Of a stretch of DNA of 64,000 bases, positions 45,120 to 54,879 are shown one piece after another. The notes beneath the pieces were generated by a model. The model worked only from the letters and a program-made list of their open reading frames with translations. It made no database searches and had not been told where the DNA came from. Each line of letters starts with the position of its first letter. The stretch's first letter is position 1. The DNA is from Clostridium uliginosum. Lineage in GTDB: Bacteria; Bacillota; Clostridia; Clostridiales; Clostridiaceae. The stretch spans positions 1 through 64,000 of the forward strand of contig NZ_FOMG01000014.1 of the NCBI RefSeq assembly GCF_900112485.1, read 5' to 3'. The position numbers and the translations under genes were made by a program.

Positions 45120-46016
45120 TTATAATTGCTTTAAAGAATTCTTTAAAAAATCAATAAATATGTTTTCAGCTATAGAAGGTTTGTAGTCTTTATTTTTTAT
45201 AAGATAAATTCTCCTATTAATCTTTATATCTTCTTTAAATGGAATAGCTTTAATTAATCCATAATTAAGTTCATTTTTAATGCAGTAATAAGATAAAACA
45301 GATATGCCTATTCCTGAAATAACTCCTTGTTTTATAGCTTCTATATTACCTATTGTGTAAATTTTTTCTGGTTTAAATTTAAAATCTCCTATGTTTTCAA
45401 TATGTTTAATTATTGAAGTTTTAGGATTTGATATTAAGAAAGTGCTATTCTTTAAACTATTTATGTTTATAGATTTTTTCTTAGCAAAAGGATGATTATT
45501 ACCTACTAACAATACTATAGGATCATCACAAATGTCTTCACAAATTAAATCTTCTTTATCAAAAAATTCTGGTTGGCTTATTAAGGCCATTGAACACAGA
45601 TTATTTTTTATGTCTTGTATTACATCTTTAGTATATTTAACATCATTTAATATAGATATGTATGGATATTTTAGATTGAAATTATAGATTATATCAGGAA
45701 GTATGTAAGTACCTGGGGTGCTAGAACATGAAATATTTATCTTTTGTTCTTTTAAATCATTTAATAATGAAAGTTTAAGTTTAGCCTCATTTGATGCATC
45801 TAATATTTTTCTAGCATATGGTAATAAGGCCTTTCCAGCCTCCGTTAATTTTATATCTTTATTATCTCGTGAAAATAGTTTTGTATCAAAATATGCTTCT
45901 AAATTTTTTATTCTAAGGGATACAGCAGCTTGAGTGCAAAATAATTGTTGGGAAGTTTTGGTAAAATTATTATTTTCAGAAAGAATAAGGAATGTTTTTA
46001 TGTTTTGAATATTCAT
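45120..46016 (-). CDS. LysR-family transcriptional regulator
   Basis: 299 aa with an N-terminal LysR winged helix (MNIQNIKTFLILSENNNFTK to about residue 60, with FCTQAAVSLRIKNLE) and a periplasmic-binding-like effector domain (about 88-295). ATG 46016 follows AAGAGGT. Upstream codons that would add MLRGIA lie over the ribosome binding site. It is divergent from the SLC13-type transporter gene and probably activates it in response to its substrate. Confidence 0.9.
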   Translation of the reverse strand: MNIQNIKTFLILSENNNFTKTSQQLFCTQAAVSLRIKNLEAYFDTKLFSRDNKDIKLTEAGKALLPYARKILDASNEAKLKLSLLNDLKEQKINISCSSTPGTYILPDIIYNFNLKYPYISILNDVKYTKDVIQDIKNNLCSMALISQPEFFDKEDLICEDICDDPIVLLVGNNHPFAKKKSININSLKNSTFLISNPKTSIIKHIENIGDFKFKPEKIYTIGNIEAIKQGVISGIGISVLSYYCIKNELNYGLIKAIPFKEDIKINRRIYLIKNKDYKPSIAENIFIDFLKNSLKQL

Positions 46017-46228
46017 TGCAATACCTCTTAACATATGTTTATTTTAATAAAATTATACTACATAATTAATTAATAAGTTAATAAATAACAAACAAGCAAC
46101 TATAAAAAATACTTATAGTAAAATTAAGAAAGATTTTTTCCATAAGTATTCATAATTGGATAAAGGATTTAATTTGCTTTAGAATGATTTTATGAAAACC
46201 AATACAAAGATGAGAGGAGAAATGTGTT

Positions 46229-47704
46229 TTGAGTAATTCAGAAAAAGAGGTAAAAATAAAAAAACAAAAAAGTCCTTTTGAAATAAGGATGCAGTTTTTT
46301 GGTTTACCACTTGCACTTATATTATTTGCAATAATTTTTACAATGACAACACCAAATGGACTTTCTTATTCAGGGAAGATGGCAATGGGGGTATTCTTGT
46401 TTGCATTAACATTATGGATAACAAACAGTATACCTAATTATGTAACAGCACTACTTACTATAGTTCTTTTACCATTAACTGGTGCTTGGGATGAAACTCA
46501 GGTTATGGGAGTCTTAGGATATGAAGTTATCTGGTTAACTTTTGCGGCTTTCATAATAGCATCTGGTATGGAAAAGAGTGGTCTTGCCAAAAGATTAGCA
46601 TTATTTCTTATTACTAAATTCGGAAAGAGTACTAATAGTATATTAGCATTGCTTATGGCAACAAACTTTTTAATAGCTTTTGTTGTTCCATCAACAACTG
46701 CTCGTGCTGCTATGATGTTCCCTATAGTAATGTTAGTAATAGAAGCTTTCCATGTTAATTTAGATGATCCTAAAAATAACTTTGGTAGACTATTAGCATT
46801 ACAAGGAATTCAGTCAAATAACTTATCAACAGCTGCCATATTAACTGCTACATCTTCACAAATACTTGCAGTTAGTTTTATAAGAGATCTTTCAGGTCAT
46901 GAAATTTCATGGGGTGAATGGTTTATGGCATCAGCACCAATAACTATACTTACATTAATAGCTTCATTTTTTATAGGTAAGTCATTATTTAAGGTGCATA
47001 ATAAAAAAGTAACTGAAGAAGATATGAAAAAAATTAACGATCAATATAAAAGTCTTGGCAAGATGTCAATAATAGAAAAGAAATCACTTGCTATATTTGC
47101 TTTCACAGTTATTATGTGGGCATTAGATAAGGCACAACTTAAAATATTCGGATTTAGATTAAGTTTGGTTATGGTTGCAATACTATCAGCAGCATTATTC
47201 TTCATGCCTTATATAGGAATATTAAAGTGGAAAGAAGCTAAGATATCATGGAACTTATTAATATTTGCATGTGGAGCATATGCAGGTGGAGTTGCATTAA
47301 ATGATACTGGAGTTGCATCATGGGTACTGAATAGTATATTTACATCTTTAGGAATCGAGAATCTAAGTTTCTATGCACTATTTGCAGTAATAATGTTTAT
47401 TTCAAGTTTCAGTCATTTAGTATTCACATCAAAAACAGTAAGAACAATAATACTTATACCAACAATAATAGCAATAGCAAAAACATCAGGTTACAATCCA
47501 GTTGCTCTTGCATTACCAGCAGCATTAACTATTGCAGATACAATTACATTACCACCAAGTAGTAAGGTTAATCTTATATATTACAATACTGGATACTTTA
47601 GTGTATTACAGGAACTGGTTTATGGATTACTTGTGTTATTAGTAAAATGGGGAATTTTAATAGTTGCTTCATTTACTTGGTTTAAATTATTAGGAATAGT
47701 TTAG
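46229..47704 (+). CDS. SLC13/DASS-family anion:sodium symporter
   Basis: A 491-aa transporter with about 11-12 membrane helices. It has DASS-type features: an N-terminal SNT-like stretch (FVVPSTTARAAMMFPIVM, near 150) and the matching C-terminal repeat (SSFSHLVFTSKTVRTIILIP, near 390). Substrates of the family are dicarboxylates, citrate or sulfate. The start is TTG 46229 after GAGAGGAG; an ATG at 46222 is out of frame and leads to a stop in five codons. It is divergent from lysR and begins a three-gene unit with the membrane protein and ApgM-like gene. Confidence 0.87.
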   Translation: MSNSEKEVKIKKQKSPFEIRMQFFGLPLALILFAIIFTMTTPNGLSYSGKMAMGVFLFALTLWITNSIPNYVTALLTIVLLPLTGAWDETQVMGVLGYEVIWLTFAAFIIASGMEKSGLAKRLALFLITKFGKSTNSILALLMATNFLIAFVVPSTTARAAMMFPIVMLVIEAFHVNLDDPKNNFGRLLALQGIQSNNLSTAAILTATSSQILAVSFIRDLSGHEISWGEWFMASAPITILTLIASFFIGKSLFKVHNKKVTEEDMKKINDQYKSLGKMSIIEKKSLAIFAFTVIMWALDKAQLKIFGFRLSLVMVAILSAALFFMPYIGILKWKEAKISWNLLIFACGAYAGGVALNDTGVASWVLNSIFTSLGIENLSFYALFAVIMFISSFSHLVFTSKTVRTIILIPTIIAIAKTSGYNPVALALPAALTIADTITLPPSSKVNLIYYNTGYFSVLQELVYGLLVLLVKWGILIVASFTWFKLLGIV

Positions 47705-47716
47705 GGGGGAAATGAT

Positions 47717-48460
47717 ATGAAAAAACTACTGACTGTATTACTAGCATTAACTTTAATAATTTTACCCGCAGAGCAAGTTTTTGCGGCAGATAAAGATGGA
47801 AAGTTAATTTCTATAGAGGATGTAATTACTAAAAATGGAGAAAATGCAAATATAAAAGAAAGTATAACAGCTATAACAGATTCAAATGGGAAGGTAGATT
47901 TTCCATCTTATAAAGATAGCAAAATAAATAAAATTACAATAGAAAATGGTACACAAAATGGAGATGTTGAACTTATAAAAAATGGGGATATAGAATATAA
48001 CTCATTAAATTTCACAGAAAAAAATAAGGAAGTTAAGTTTTCCATTGAAATCATACAAGAAAAAACTTATGTAGAAAAAGCAGCTAAGATAGGAAGTACA
48101 TTTCCTCAAAATGTAAAGTTAATTGAATTTAAAGAGAAAAATAATTCACCTTTAAATATTGAAAATTATACAATTAATTTAGCAGCTCCTAATGGATATG
48201 AACTTTTACATATAGTTGACTTTAATCCTGAAAAGCAATATGAGGTTTTTCAAAAAGATGGACAAACTTTTGGAAAGTTTGAATTTAAAAAAGTTAAATG
48301 TGGATCTGACATGAAACTTTCAATTAATGTGTATAACAAAAATAAAACCTTTAATTATATAGTTTGGGCATTAGCAATTGTAATTTCAATATTATTTATG
48401 ATTAAGAATAGAGATTTATTAGAAAAGGCTAAAGAAGAAAAATTAAAGACTAAAAATTAA
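47717..48460 (+). CDS. Secreted, C-terminally membrane-anchored protein of unknown function
   Basis: 247 aa. A signal peptide (about 1-24, ending VFAA) is followed by a beta-rich extracytoplasmic region with two similar parts (NGKVDFPSYKD, SKINKITIENG). A C-terminal membrane helix (about 217-234, NYIVWALAIVISILFMI) and a charged KR-rich cytoplasmic tail complete it. I recognise no family. It lies 12 bp after the transporter and may be its accessory or a surface binding protein. Start ATG follows GGGGGG. Confidence 0.6.
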   Translation: MKKLLTVLLALTLIILPAEQVFAADKDGKLISIEDVITKNGENANIKESITAITDSNGKVDFPSYKDSKINKITIENGTQNGDVELIKNGDIEYNSLNFTEKNKEVKFSIEIIQEKTYVEKAAKIGSTFPQNVKLIEFKEKNNSPLNIENYTINLAAPNGYELLHIVDFNPEKQYEVFQKDGQTFGKFEFKKVKCGSDMKLSINVYNKNKTFNYIVWALAIVISILFMIKNRDLLEKAKEEKLKTKN

Positions 48461-48496
48461 AAAAACTAAGAATAAATAGTAGGTAGGTGAATAAAT

Positions 48497-49750
48497 TTGA
48501 GAAAAAGACAAGGTATATTAATAATATCAGATGGGCTAGGGGATAGACCTAATAAAGAGTTAAATGGCTTAACTCCACTTGAAAAAGCAAATACTCCTAA
48601 TTTAGATAAATTAGTAGCTGAAGGTATATGTGGAAATGTATATCCAATATCAGCAGGTATAAGAGTTGGTACTGATGTAGGTCATCTTGAGATATTTGGA
48701 TATGATAGCAATGAAGTTTATCCAGGTAGGGGACCTCTTGAAGCTATAAGCGCTGGGATAGAGATTGATGATGGAGATATTGCTTTTAGAGGTAACTTTG
48801 GAACTATAGATGAAAATAATATTGTTATTGATAGAAGAGCTGGTCGTATTAGAAAAGATACAGATTTATTAGCAAATTCATTAAATGGAATGATATTAGA
48901 AGATGGAACAGAAGTTTTAGTTAAGGAACTAACTGATCATAGAGTAGCTGTTGTCTTAAGAGGTGAAGGATTAGGAAAAGAAATAATTTGTACAGATCCT
49001 GGGACAGCCTGTGAAGGAGAAAAATTAGTAAAACCAATAGCAATAGATGAAAATGATGTTAAAAGCAATAAAACAGCAAAAAATCTTCTTGAATTTACAA
49101 TGAAAGCAAATAAAATATTAAAAAATCATCCAGTTAATATAAAGAGAATTGCAGATGGAGAAGAAGCTGCAAATATAATTTTAACTAGGGGTGTTGGGCA
49201 AAAGAAATACATGCCGAAAATAACAGAAAAGTTTGGAATTAAGGCAGTATGTATAGCTGGAGACAAAACAGTTTATGGTATTGCAAATTTAGCAGGGATG
49301 GAAAAATATGCAGAAGATGACTTTACTGCAAATTTTGATACAAACATAGGTAAAAAAGCTAAAAAGGCAGTAGAATATATAAATAAAGGTTATGATTGGG
49401 TTGTAGTGCATGTTAAGGCAACAGATCTTGCAGGTCATGATAATCTACCTTTAAAAAAAGTGGAGGTTATAGAAAAGATAGACAAGATGGTTGGTTATAT
49501 ATTAAATAATGTAGATAAATCAAAATGCTATATAAGTTTTACAGCTGACCATTCAACTCCATGTGAAGCAAGAGATCATACTGGAGATGGAGTTCCAACT
49601 ATAATATGGGGAGAAGATGTTAGAAAAGATGATGTTAAGGTAGCTGGAGAGAAGTATTTTATGAATGGTTCTTTAAATAACCTTACTGCAACAGATATTT
49701 TCATGTTGCAAATGGACTTTATGGGCTTTACTAAGAAAAGAGGAGCATAA
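48497..49750 (+). CDS. ApgM-like alkaline-phosphatase-superfamily enzyme
   Basis: 417 aa, resembling archaeal-type cofactor-independent phosphoglycerate mutases. Metal-binding parts are visible: SDGLGDRP (near 10), KATDLAGHD (near 310) and FTADHSTPC (near 350). The nucleophile region reads GIRVGTDVGHLEIFGYD with Thr (near 59), where I expect Ser in ApgM. Phosphonoacetate hydrolase of the same superfamily uses Thr. With a neighbouring anion carrier, a role on an imported phospho- or phosphono-acid is possible. TTG 48497 follows AGGTAGGTG. Confidence 0.75.
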   Translation: MRKRQGILIISDGLGDRPNKELNGLTPLEKANTPNLDKLVAEGICGNVYPISAGIRVGTDVGHLEIFGYDSNEVYPGRGPLEAISAGIEIDDGDIAFRGNFGTIDENNIVIDRRAGRIRKDTDLLANSLNGMILEDGTEVLVKELTDHRVAVVLRGEGLGKEIICTDPGTACEGEKLVKPIAIDENDVKSNKTAKNLLEFTMKANKILKNHPVNIKRIADGEEAANIILTRGVGQKKYMPKITEKFGIKAVCIAGDKTVYGIANLAGMEKYAEDDFTANFDTNIGKKAKKAVEYINKGYDWVVVHVKATDLAGHDNLPLKKVEVIEKIDKMVGYILNNVDKSKCYISFTADHSTPCEARDHTGDGVPTIIWGEDVRKDDVKVAGEKYFMNGSLNNLTATDIFMLQMDFMGFTKKRGA

Positions 49751-49811
49751 AGTTTAAATAGTGAACTGTTCCCACATTAAGTGGATATTGTTTTAAAAAG
49801 CGAGTTATTTT

Positions 49812-49851
49812 TAAGCCACATTCCTATATTCAATAGGAGTGTGGTTTTTTT
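49812..49851 (+). terminator. Intrinsic terminator after the ApgM-like gene
   Basis: AAGCCACATTCCTAT pairs with ATAGGAGTGTGG(TT), followed by a run of T. It closes the lysR-divergent transporter operon. Confidence 0.82.
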
Positions 49852-49921
49852 AATACCAGTCAAATATCAATGAATATATTCATTAATAGCCTTAAATAAA
49901 GTGTCTACATCTTAACATATA

Positions 49922-49952
49922 GCCAGTCTATTATTTTCTTTCATGTGCCTTA
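49922..49952. repeat. Solo family A right end
   Basis: GCCAGTCTATTATTTTCTTT followed by CATGTGCCTTA matches the right end of the full copy at 435-593. The left part is missing. It sits in the 300-bp gap before prkA, where no gene is seen. Confidence 0.6.
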
Positions 49953-50050
49953 AATATTATGTGTTAACTTAAAATTACAGTTTTCTTTCTTTTTTTGTCA
50001 TACACACGGCTTTGATCTGAATATATTTTAATAAAAAGGAGGGCGTATTT

Positions 50051-51973
50051 ATGGACTTCAAAAAATTTATAGAAACAGATAGAGAGAATTGTAATAAGAA
50101 AAAGTTTGAAGGAACTTTTTTAGAGTATTTAGAGATAGTAAAAAAAGATCCAGATATATCTAAGCTTTCACATAAAAGGGTTCATGACATGATTGTAAAA
50201 AGGGGAATAGAGGAACTAAAGGCAGAGGAAAATCCTAGAATAAGAAAAATCTATGGAAATGATTCAATAAGAAGATATGGATTTTTTAAAGATGAGTTTT
50301 ATGGAATTGATAAAGTTATCATGAAACTATGTAATTACTTTAAGTCTGCAGCAATGAAAGGGGAAGAAGCAAGACAAGTTTTATATCTTGTTGGTCCCGT
50401 TGGAGCAGGTAAGTCATCCTTAGTTGAAAGTATAAAAAGTGCATTAGAAGAATGTGAACCAGTTTATTCATTGAAGGGATGTCCTATGCATGAAGAACCA
50501 CTGCATCTTATTCCTAAGCACTTAAGACCTAAATTTGAAGAATTATTAGGTATACAAATAGAAGGAGATTTATGTCCAGTATGTAAATATAGATTAACTA
50601 ATGAGTTTAAAGGCAAATATGAAGAATTTCCTATTGAAACAACAGATTTTTCTATAAGATCAAGAAAAGGAATAGGGGTAGTACCACCAGTTGATCCTAA
50701 TAATCAAGATACTTCAATTTTAAATGGTTCTATTGATATTTCAAAAATGGATTTATATTCAGAAGATGATCCAAGAATATTTTCATTAAATGGTGCTTTC
50801 AATGTTGGAAATAGAGGACTCGTAGAATTTATAGAAGTTTTTAAGAATGATGTTGAGTATCTTCATACAATAATTACTGCCACTCAAGAAAAATCAGTAC
50901 CTTCACCTGGTAAAGGTTCTATGATTTATTTTGATGGGGTTATATTAGCTCATTCTAATGAAGCAGAATGGAATAAATTTAAATCAGATCATACAAATGA
51001 AGCTATATTAGATAGAATAGTAAAGGTTGAAGTTCCATACTGCTTAGAGTTAGATGAAGAAATAAAAATATATAAAAAGATATTAAATAGGAGTAATTTT
51101 AAAGCACATATAGCACCTCATACTATTGAAACTGCAGCAATGTTTGCAATTCTTTCAAGATTAGCATTTTCAAGTAAGGTTGATCTAATTACTAAGTTGA
51201 AAATTTATAATGGGGAAGAAATAGTAGAGAAAGGAACTACAAAGAGGATTGATATTTTAGAACTTAGAGAAGAAGCTGGGCAATATGAAGGAATGAAAGG
51301 AATAAGCACAAGATTTATTGTTAAGGTAATAGATAATGCACTTTCGGATTCAGAATATGACTGTATTAATCCATTAAGTATTATGGAGAGCTTAATAAAA
51401 TCAGTTAAAGAAATGGATATTGCAGCTGATGATAAAAAGAGATATTTAGGCTTTATACAAGATACCATAAGAAAAGAATACAATAAGATTTTAGAAAAAG
51501 AAATTACTAAGGCATTTATTGTTTCATTTAGAGAACAAGCTGAAAGTTTATTTAATAATTATATAGATAATGCAGAAGCATATGTAAATAAAAATAAAAT
51601 CAAGGATTCATCTACCGGGGAAGAGCTTAATCCAGATGAAGAATTTATGAGAAGTATTGAGGAACAAATAGGTGTTTATGATGCTTCAGCTAAAGGATTT
51701 AGAAGCGATGTTACTTCATATATGTTCTATATAATTAGAAAGGGTGAAACGCTTGATTATACTTCATATGAACCATTAAAAGATGCTATAGAAAAGAAAC
51801 TAATAGCTTCAGTTAAGGATTTGTCTAGAATTATAACTAAATCTAAGGTGAGAAATGAAGAACAAGCAGAAAAATATAATTCTATGGTAGATGAAATGCA
51901 AAAGAGTGGATATTGTCTTCATTGTTGTGATGTGATTTTAAAATATGCTGCTAACAATTTGTGGAAGGATTAA
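50051..51973 (+). CDS. prkA: PrkA serine protein kinase (AAA+ type)
   Basis: 640 aa. An N-terminal AAA+ domain with Walker A GPVGAGKSS (near 114) and a C-terminal kinase-like domain (about 400-640) place it in PrkA/YeaG. These proteins act in sporulation and starvation responses. It heads the conserved prkA-yhbH-spoVR unit. ATG 50051 follows AAGGAGGG. A decayed copy of residues about 13-43 lies at 44987, 5.1 kb upstream. Confidence 0.94.
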   Translation: MDFKKFIETDRENCNKKKFEGTFLEYLEIVKKDPDISKLSHKRVHDMIVKRGIEELKAEENPRIRKIYGNDSIRRYGFFKDEFYGIDKVIMKLCNYFKSAAMKGEEARQVLYLVGPVGAGKSSLVESIKSALEECEPVYSLKGCPMHEEPLHLIPKHLRPKFEELLGIQIEGDLCPVCKYRLTNEFKGKYEEFPIETTDFSIRSRKGIGVVPPVDPNNQDTSILNGSIDISKMDLYSEDDPRIFSLNGAFNVGNRGLVEFIEVFKNDVEYLHTIITATQEKSVPSPGKGSMIYFDGVILAHSNEAEWNKFKSDHTNEAILDRIVKVEVPYCLELDEEIKIYKKILNRSNFKAHIAPHTIETAAMFAILSRLAFSSKVDLITKLKIYNGEEIVEKGTTKRIDILELREEAGQYEGMKGISTRFIVKVIDNALSDSEYDCINPLSIMESLIKSVKEMDIAADDKKRYLGFIQDTIRKEYNKILEKEITKAFIVSFREQAESLFNNYIDNAEAYVNKNKIKDSSTGEELNPDEEFMRSIEEQIGVYDASAKGFRSDVTSYMFYIIRKGETLDYTSYEPLKDAIEKKLIASVKDLSRIITKSKVRNEEQAEKYNSMVDEMQKSGYCLHCCDVILKYAANNLWKD

Positions 51974-51981
51974 AATAGCAT

Positions 51982-53157
51982 ATGGCTATATTTAGGGATA
52001 ATACAGATAATCAAGTAGATCACGACAGAGCGATAGAGGATAAAAGAAGACATAGACAATTAGTTGAAAAATCAATAAAAGAAAATTTAGGAGATATTCT
52101 ATCAGAAGAAAGTATATTAGGTGAAAGTAAAAACAAGAAGTTTAAAATTCCGATTAAGAGCATTAAAGAATATCAATTTGTGTATGGAAGGAACTCTAAG
52201 GGGGTAGCAAGTGGGACTGGTGAGGAAAAACGTGGAGATAAGATAGATAGTGGGGGTAAGAATAAAACAGGCAAAGGAAATGCAGGAGCTGGAAATAATG
52301 AAGGCGATGAGGTATATGAAACAGAGATTACCCTTGAAGAGCTTCTAGAGTATATGTCAGATGAATTAAACCTACCTAATTTAGATGAAAAGAAATATTC
52401 GGAAATTTTTAGTGAGAATTGTGGTAAAAAAAAGGGATATCAAAGACACGGGATAAAACCTAGGCTTGCAAAGAAAAAAACAGTAATGTGCAAGATAGCA
52501 AGAAAGCAAAGTAAGAAGAGAGCATTGATGGAAACAAGTCAAGGTTACAAGTTAGAGAGGTTTCCATTTAGAGAAGAAGATCTTAGATATTATAGGGTTA
52601 AATTAAAACCTAAGAAGGCTAGTAATGCAGTTATGATATTTATTATGGATGCTTCAGGATCCATGGATTCAACAAAGAAATACTTAGCAAGGTCATTCTT
52701 TTTTGTATTATCAAGATTTTTAAAGAGAAAGTATAACAATATAGAATTTGAGTTTGTATATCATACTACAATTGCTAAAAGAGTGAGGGAATATGAATTT
52801 TTTCATAAGTCTGAATCTGGAGGAACTTATATATCCAGTGGCATTATAGAAGCTTTAAGGTTGATAGATGAAAAATATCCTCCGTCTGAATGGAATATAT
52901 ACCCTGTATATGCTAGTGATGGTGATAATTGGTCAGAAGATAATGTAAGAGCTATAGAATCAGTTAAAAATATATGTAAGGTGAGTAATATGTTTGGATA
53001 TGCAGAACTTCTTCCATCAACATATACTCAAACTATGTATCACAAATTTGATAAAGAAATTAAAGAAGAGAACTTTGTATCGGTAATAATTAAGGAGAAA
53101 AAAGATTTATGGGAAGCACTAAAGGTTATGCTTAAAAAGGAATTAAAGGAGGAGTAA
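51982..53157 (+). CDS. yhbH: YhbH/YeaH family protein (DUF444)
   Basis: 391 aa. DUF444 proteins occur with PrkA and SpoVR in stress and spore pathways. The N-terminal part has a Gly/Lys-rich flexible stretch (about 75-110). A von Willebrand A-like domain with a MIDAS-type motif IMDASGSMD lies near 220. It starts 8 bp after prkA; the ribosome binding site (GGAAGGAT) overlaps the prkA end. Confidence 0.93.
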   Translation: MAIFRDNTDNQVDHDRAIEDKRRHRQLVEKSIKENLGDILSEESILGESKNKKFKIPIKSIKEYQFVYGRNSKGVASGTGEEKRGDKIDSGGKNKTGKGNAGAGNNEGDEVYETEITLEELLEYMSDELNLPNLDEKKYSEIFSENCGKKKGYQRHGIKPRLAKKKTVMCKIARKQSKKRALMETSQGYKLERFPFREEDLRYYRVKLKPKKASNAVMIFIMDASGSMDSTKKYLARSFFFVLSRFLKRKYNNIEFEFVYHTTIAKRVREYEFFHKSESGGTYISSGIIEALRLIDEKYPPSEWNIYPVYASDGDNWSEDNVRAIESVKNICKVSNMFGYAELLPSTYTQTMYHKFDKEIKEENFVSVIIKEKKDLWEALKVMLKKELKEE

Positions 53158-53159
53158 GC

Positions 53160-54530
53160 ATGAGTTATAGCTTAAGGGATATTGAAGAGTGGAATGAAAA
53201 GATAGAAAAGAAAGCTAAAAAATATGGATTAGATTTTTATAATCAAGAATTTGAATTTATAGGTTTTAATGAGATGATAGGGTATGAAGCTTATGTAGGA
53301 ATGCCATCAAAATATCCACATTGGAGTTATGGTAAGGCTTATGAGAGAAATAAAATGCTTTATTCCTTAAATCTTACAGGACTACCTTATGAGATGGTAA
53401 TTAATTCTGATCCATGTTTAGCATATTTAATGAAGGAAAATACATTATTACTTCAAATATTGACTATGGCTCATGTATATGGTCACAATGATTTCTTTAA
53501 AAATAATAGATTGTTTAAAGAAGCCACCAATGCAAAGTATACAATTGAAATGTTTAAATTAGATGCGGACATTATACGTGGATATATTAATAATCCAAGC
53601 ATAGGATATAAGCAAGTAGAGAGAATATTAGATGCAGCTCATGCTATAAGATATCAGATTGGAAGAGTTATTGGTATGAAAAAACTTTCTGATGAGGAAA
53701 TGAAAGAAAGTATGATAAAAGATTATGAGAGAAAAATGGATAATAGGGGAGTATTGGATTATAATGATGAAATTCCTTTTCCAAATATAGAAAAGATACC
53801 AATAGAGCCTGAAGACGATGTGGTTGAATTTATAATTAAATATGGAAAATTAAAAGAATGGGAAAAAACAATTTTAAAGATAGTAAAAAGAGAAACAGAG
53901 TACTTTATTCCACAAATTGAGACCAAGATAATGAATGAGGGGTGGGCAAGTTATTCCCATTATAATATTTTAAAAGAATTAGACTTACCACAAGACTTAT
54001 ATTTTGAATTTTTAAAAAGACATAATGATGTAATAGCACCAATGGTTGGGGGAATAAATCCTTATTATATTGGATTTAAAATCTATGAAGATATTGAAAA
54101 AAGGTATGGAAAAGAAAAAATATTTGAAATAAGAGAAATTGAAAGGGATTGTTCTTTTTTAAGACGATATTTAACTAAAGAATTATGCGAAGAATTAAAT
54201 TTGTTTCAATATAATAAACGAGCATTTGATACGGTTATTGAAGAGATTTCAGATGAAGATGGATGGAAAATAATCAGAGATAACTTAAGTTACACTTGTG
54301 GTATGGGAAATATCCCATATATTAGGGTTTTGGATTTAAATGTCAAAGACTATACATTAACATTAGAACATGTTTTTGATGGAAGAGAGCTAGAATTTTC
54401 TTATGCAAAGGAAACATTAAGATATATACAAGAGCTTTGGGGAAAACAAGTTAAATTAATTACAACAGGCATTGATAAAAAAGAGATAACCTTAACTTGC
54501 AATATTGATAAAAAAATTACTATTTATTAA
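53160..54530 (+). CDS. spoVR: SpoVR family protein
   Basis: 456 aa. SpoVR is needed for spore cortex formation in Bacillus; the biochemical activity is not established. Typical stretches are HWSYGKAYERNK (near 45), GHNDFFKNNRLF, MNEGWASYSHYNIL (near 259) and GGINPYYIGF. It starts 2 bp after the yhbH stop with GGAGG inside the yhbH end, so the three genes are translationally linked. Confidence 0.94.
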   Translation: MSYSLRDIEEWNEKIEKKAKKYGLDFYNQEFEFIGFNEMIGYEAYVGMPSKYPHWSYGKAYERNKMLYSLNLTGLPYEMVINSDPCLAYLMKENTLLLQILTMAHVYGHNDFFKNNRLFKEATNAKYTIEMFKLDADIIRGYINNPSIGYKQVERILDAAHAIRYQIGRVIGMKKLSDEEMKESMIKDYERKMDNRGVLDYNDEIPFPNIEKIPIEPEDDVVEFIIKYGKLKEWEKTILKIVKRETEYFIPQIETKIMNEGWASYSHYNILKELDLPQDLYFEFLKRHNDVIAPMVGGINPYYIGFKIYEDIEKRYGKEKIFEIREIERDCSFLRRYLTKELCEELNLFQYNKRAFDTVIEEISDEDGWKIIRDNLSYTCGMGNIPYIRVLDLNVKDYTLTLEHVFDGRELEFSYAKETLRYIQELWGKQVKLITTGIDKKEITLTCNIDKKITIY

Positions 54531-54536
54531 AAACTA

Positions 54537-54761
54537 GACTCACATTTGCTTTTGTTTAGTAAGTTCAAGAAACCAAATGTAGAATGCCCACAGGGAAAGT
54601 TCTGTTAGCAAAATACAAGATTTGGAATATCACTTTTGGACTTTAGGGGAAACTCGACTCATATGCATTCGCTGAGTAAGTTCAAGTACCCAAATATGAA
54701 ATGCTCACAGAGAAAGTTCGAGAAACCAAATATAAAATTTGGACTCTTACTTTTGGACTTT
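54537..54761. repeat. Family E tandem repeat, two degenerate units
   Basis: Unit 1 (54537-54644) and unit 2 (54656-54761) share GACTCA, AGTAAGTTCAAG, CCAAAT, CACAG(A/G)G(A)AAAGTTC and TTTTGGACTTT in the same order. A related inverted block lies inside the repeat at 23.7 kb. A 62-codon open frame crosses the second unit but has no ribosome binding site. This fills the gap between spoVR and rubrerythrin. Confidence 0.65.
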
Positions 54762-54879
54762 CACTTAAGGAACAAAAAAAACTTATATGAATATTTTAAT
54801 ATAGGACAAGGTATTAAAAAATAATAATATAATTTATTAACTTTTTGATAATGCCTAAATAATATTATAGGAGAGGAAT

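Noticed and set aside
54636-54824. 62-codon open frame after spoVR
   Set aside because: It lies across the second family E repeat unit, has no ribosome binding site and its reading matches repeat sequence rather than a protein.
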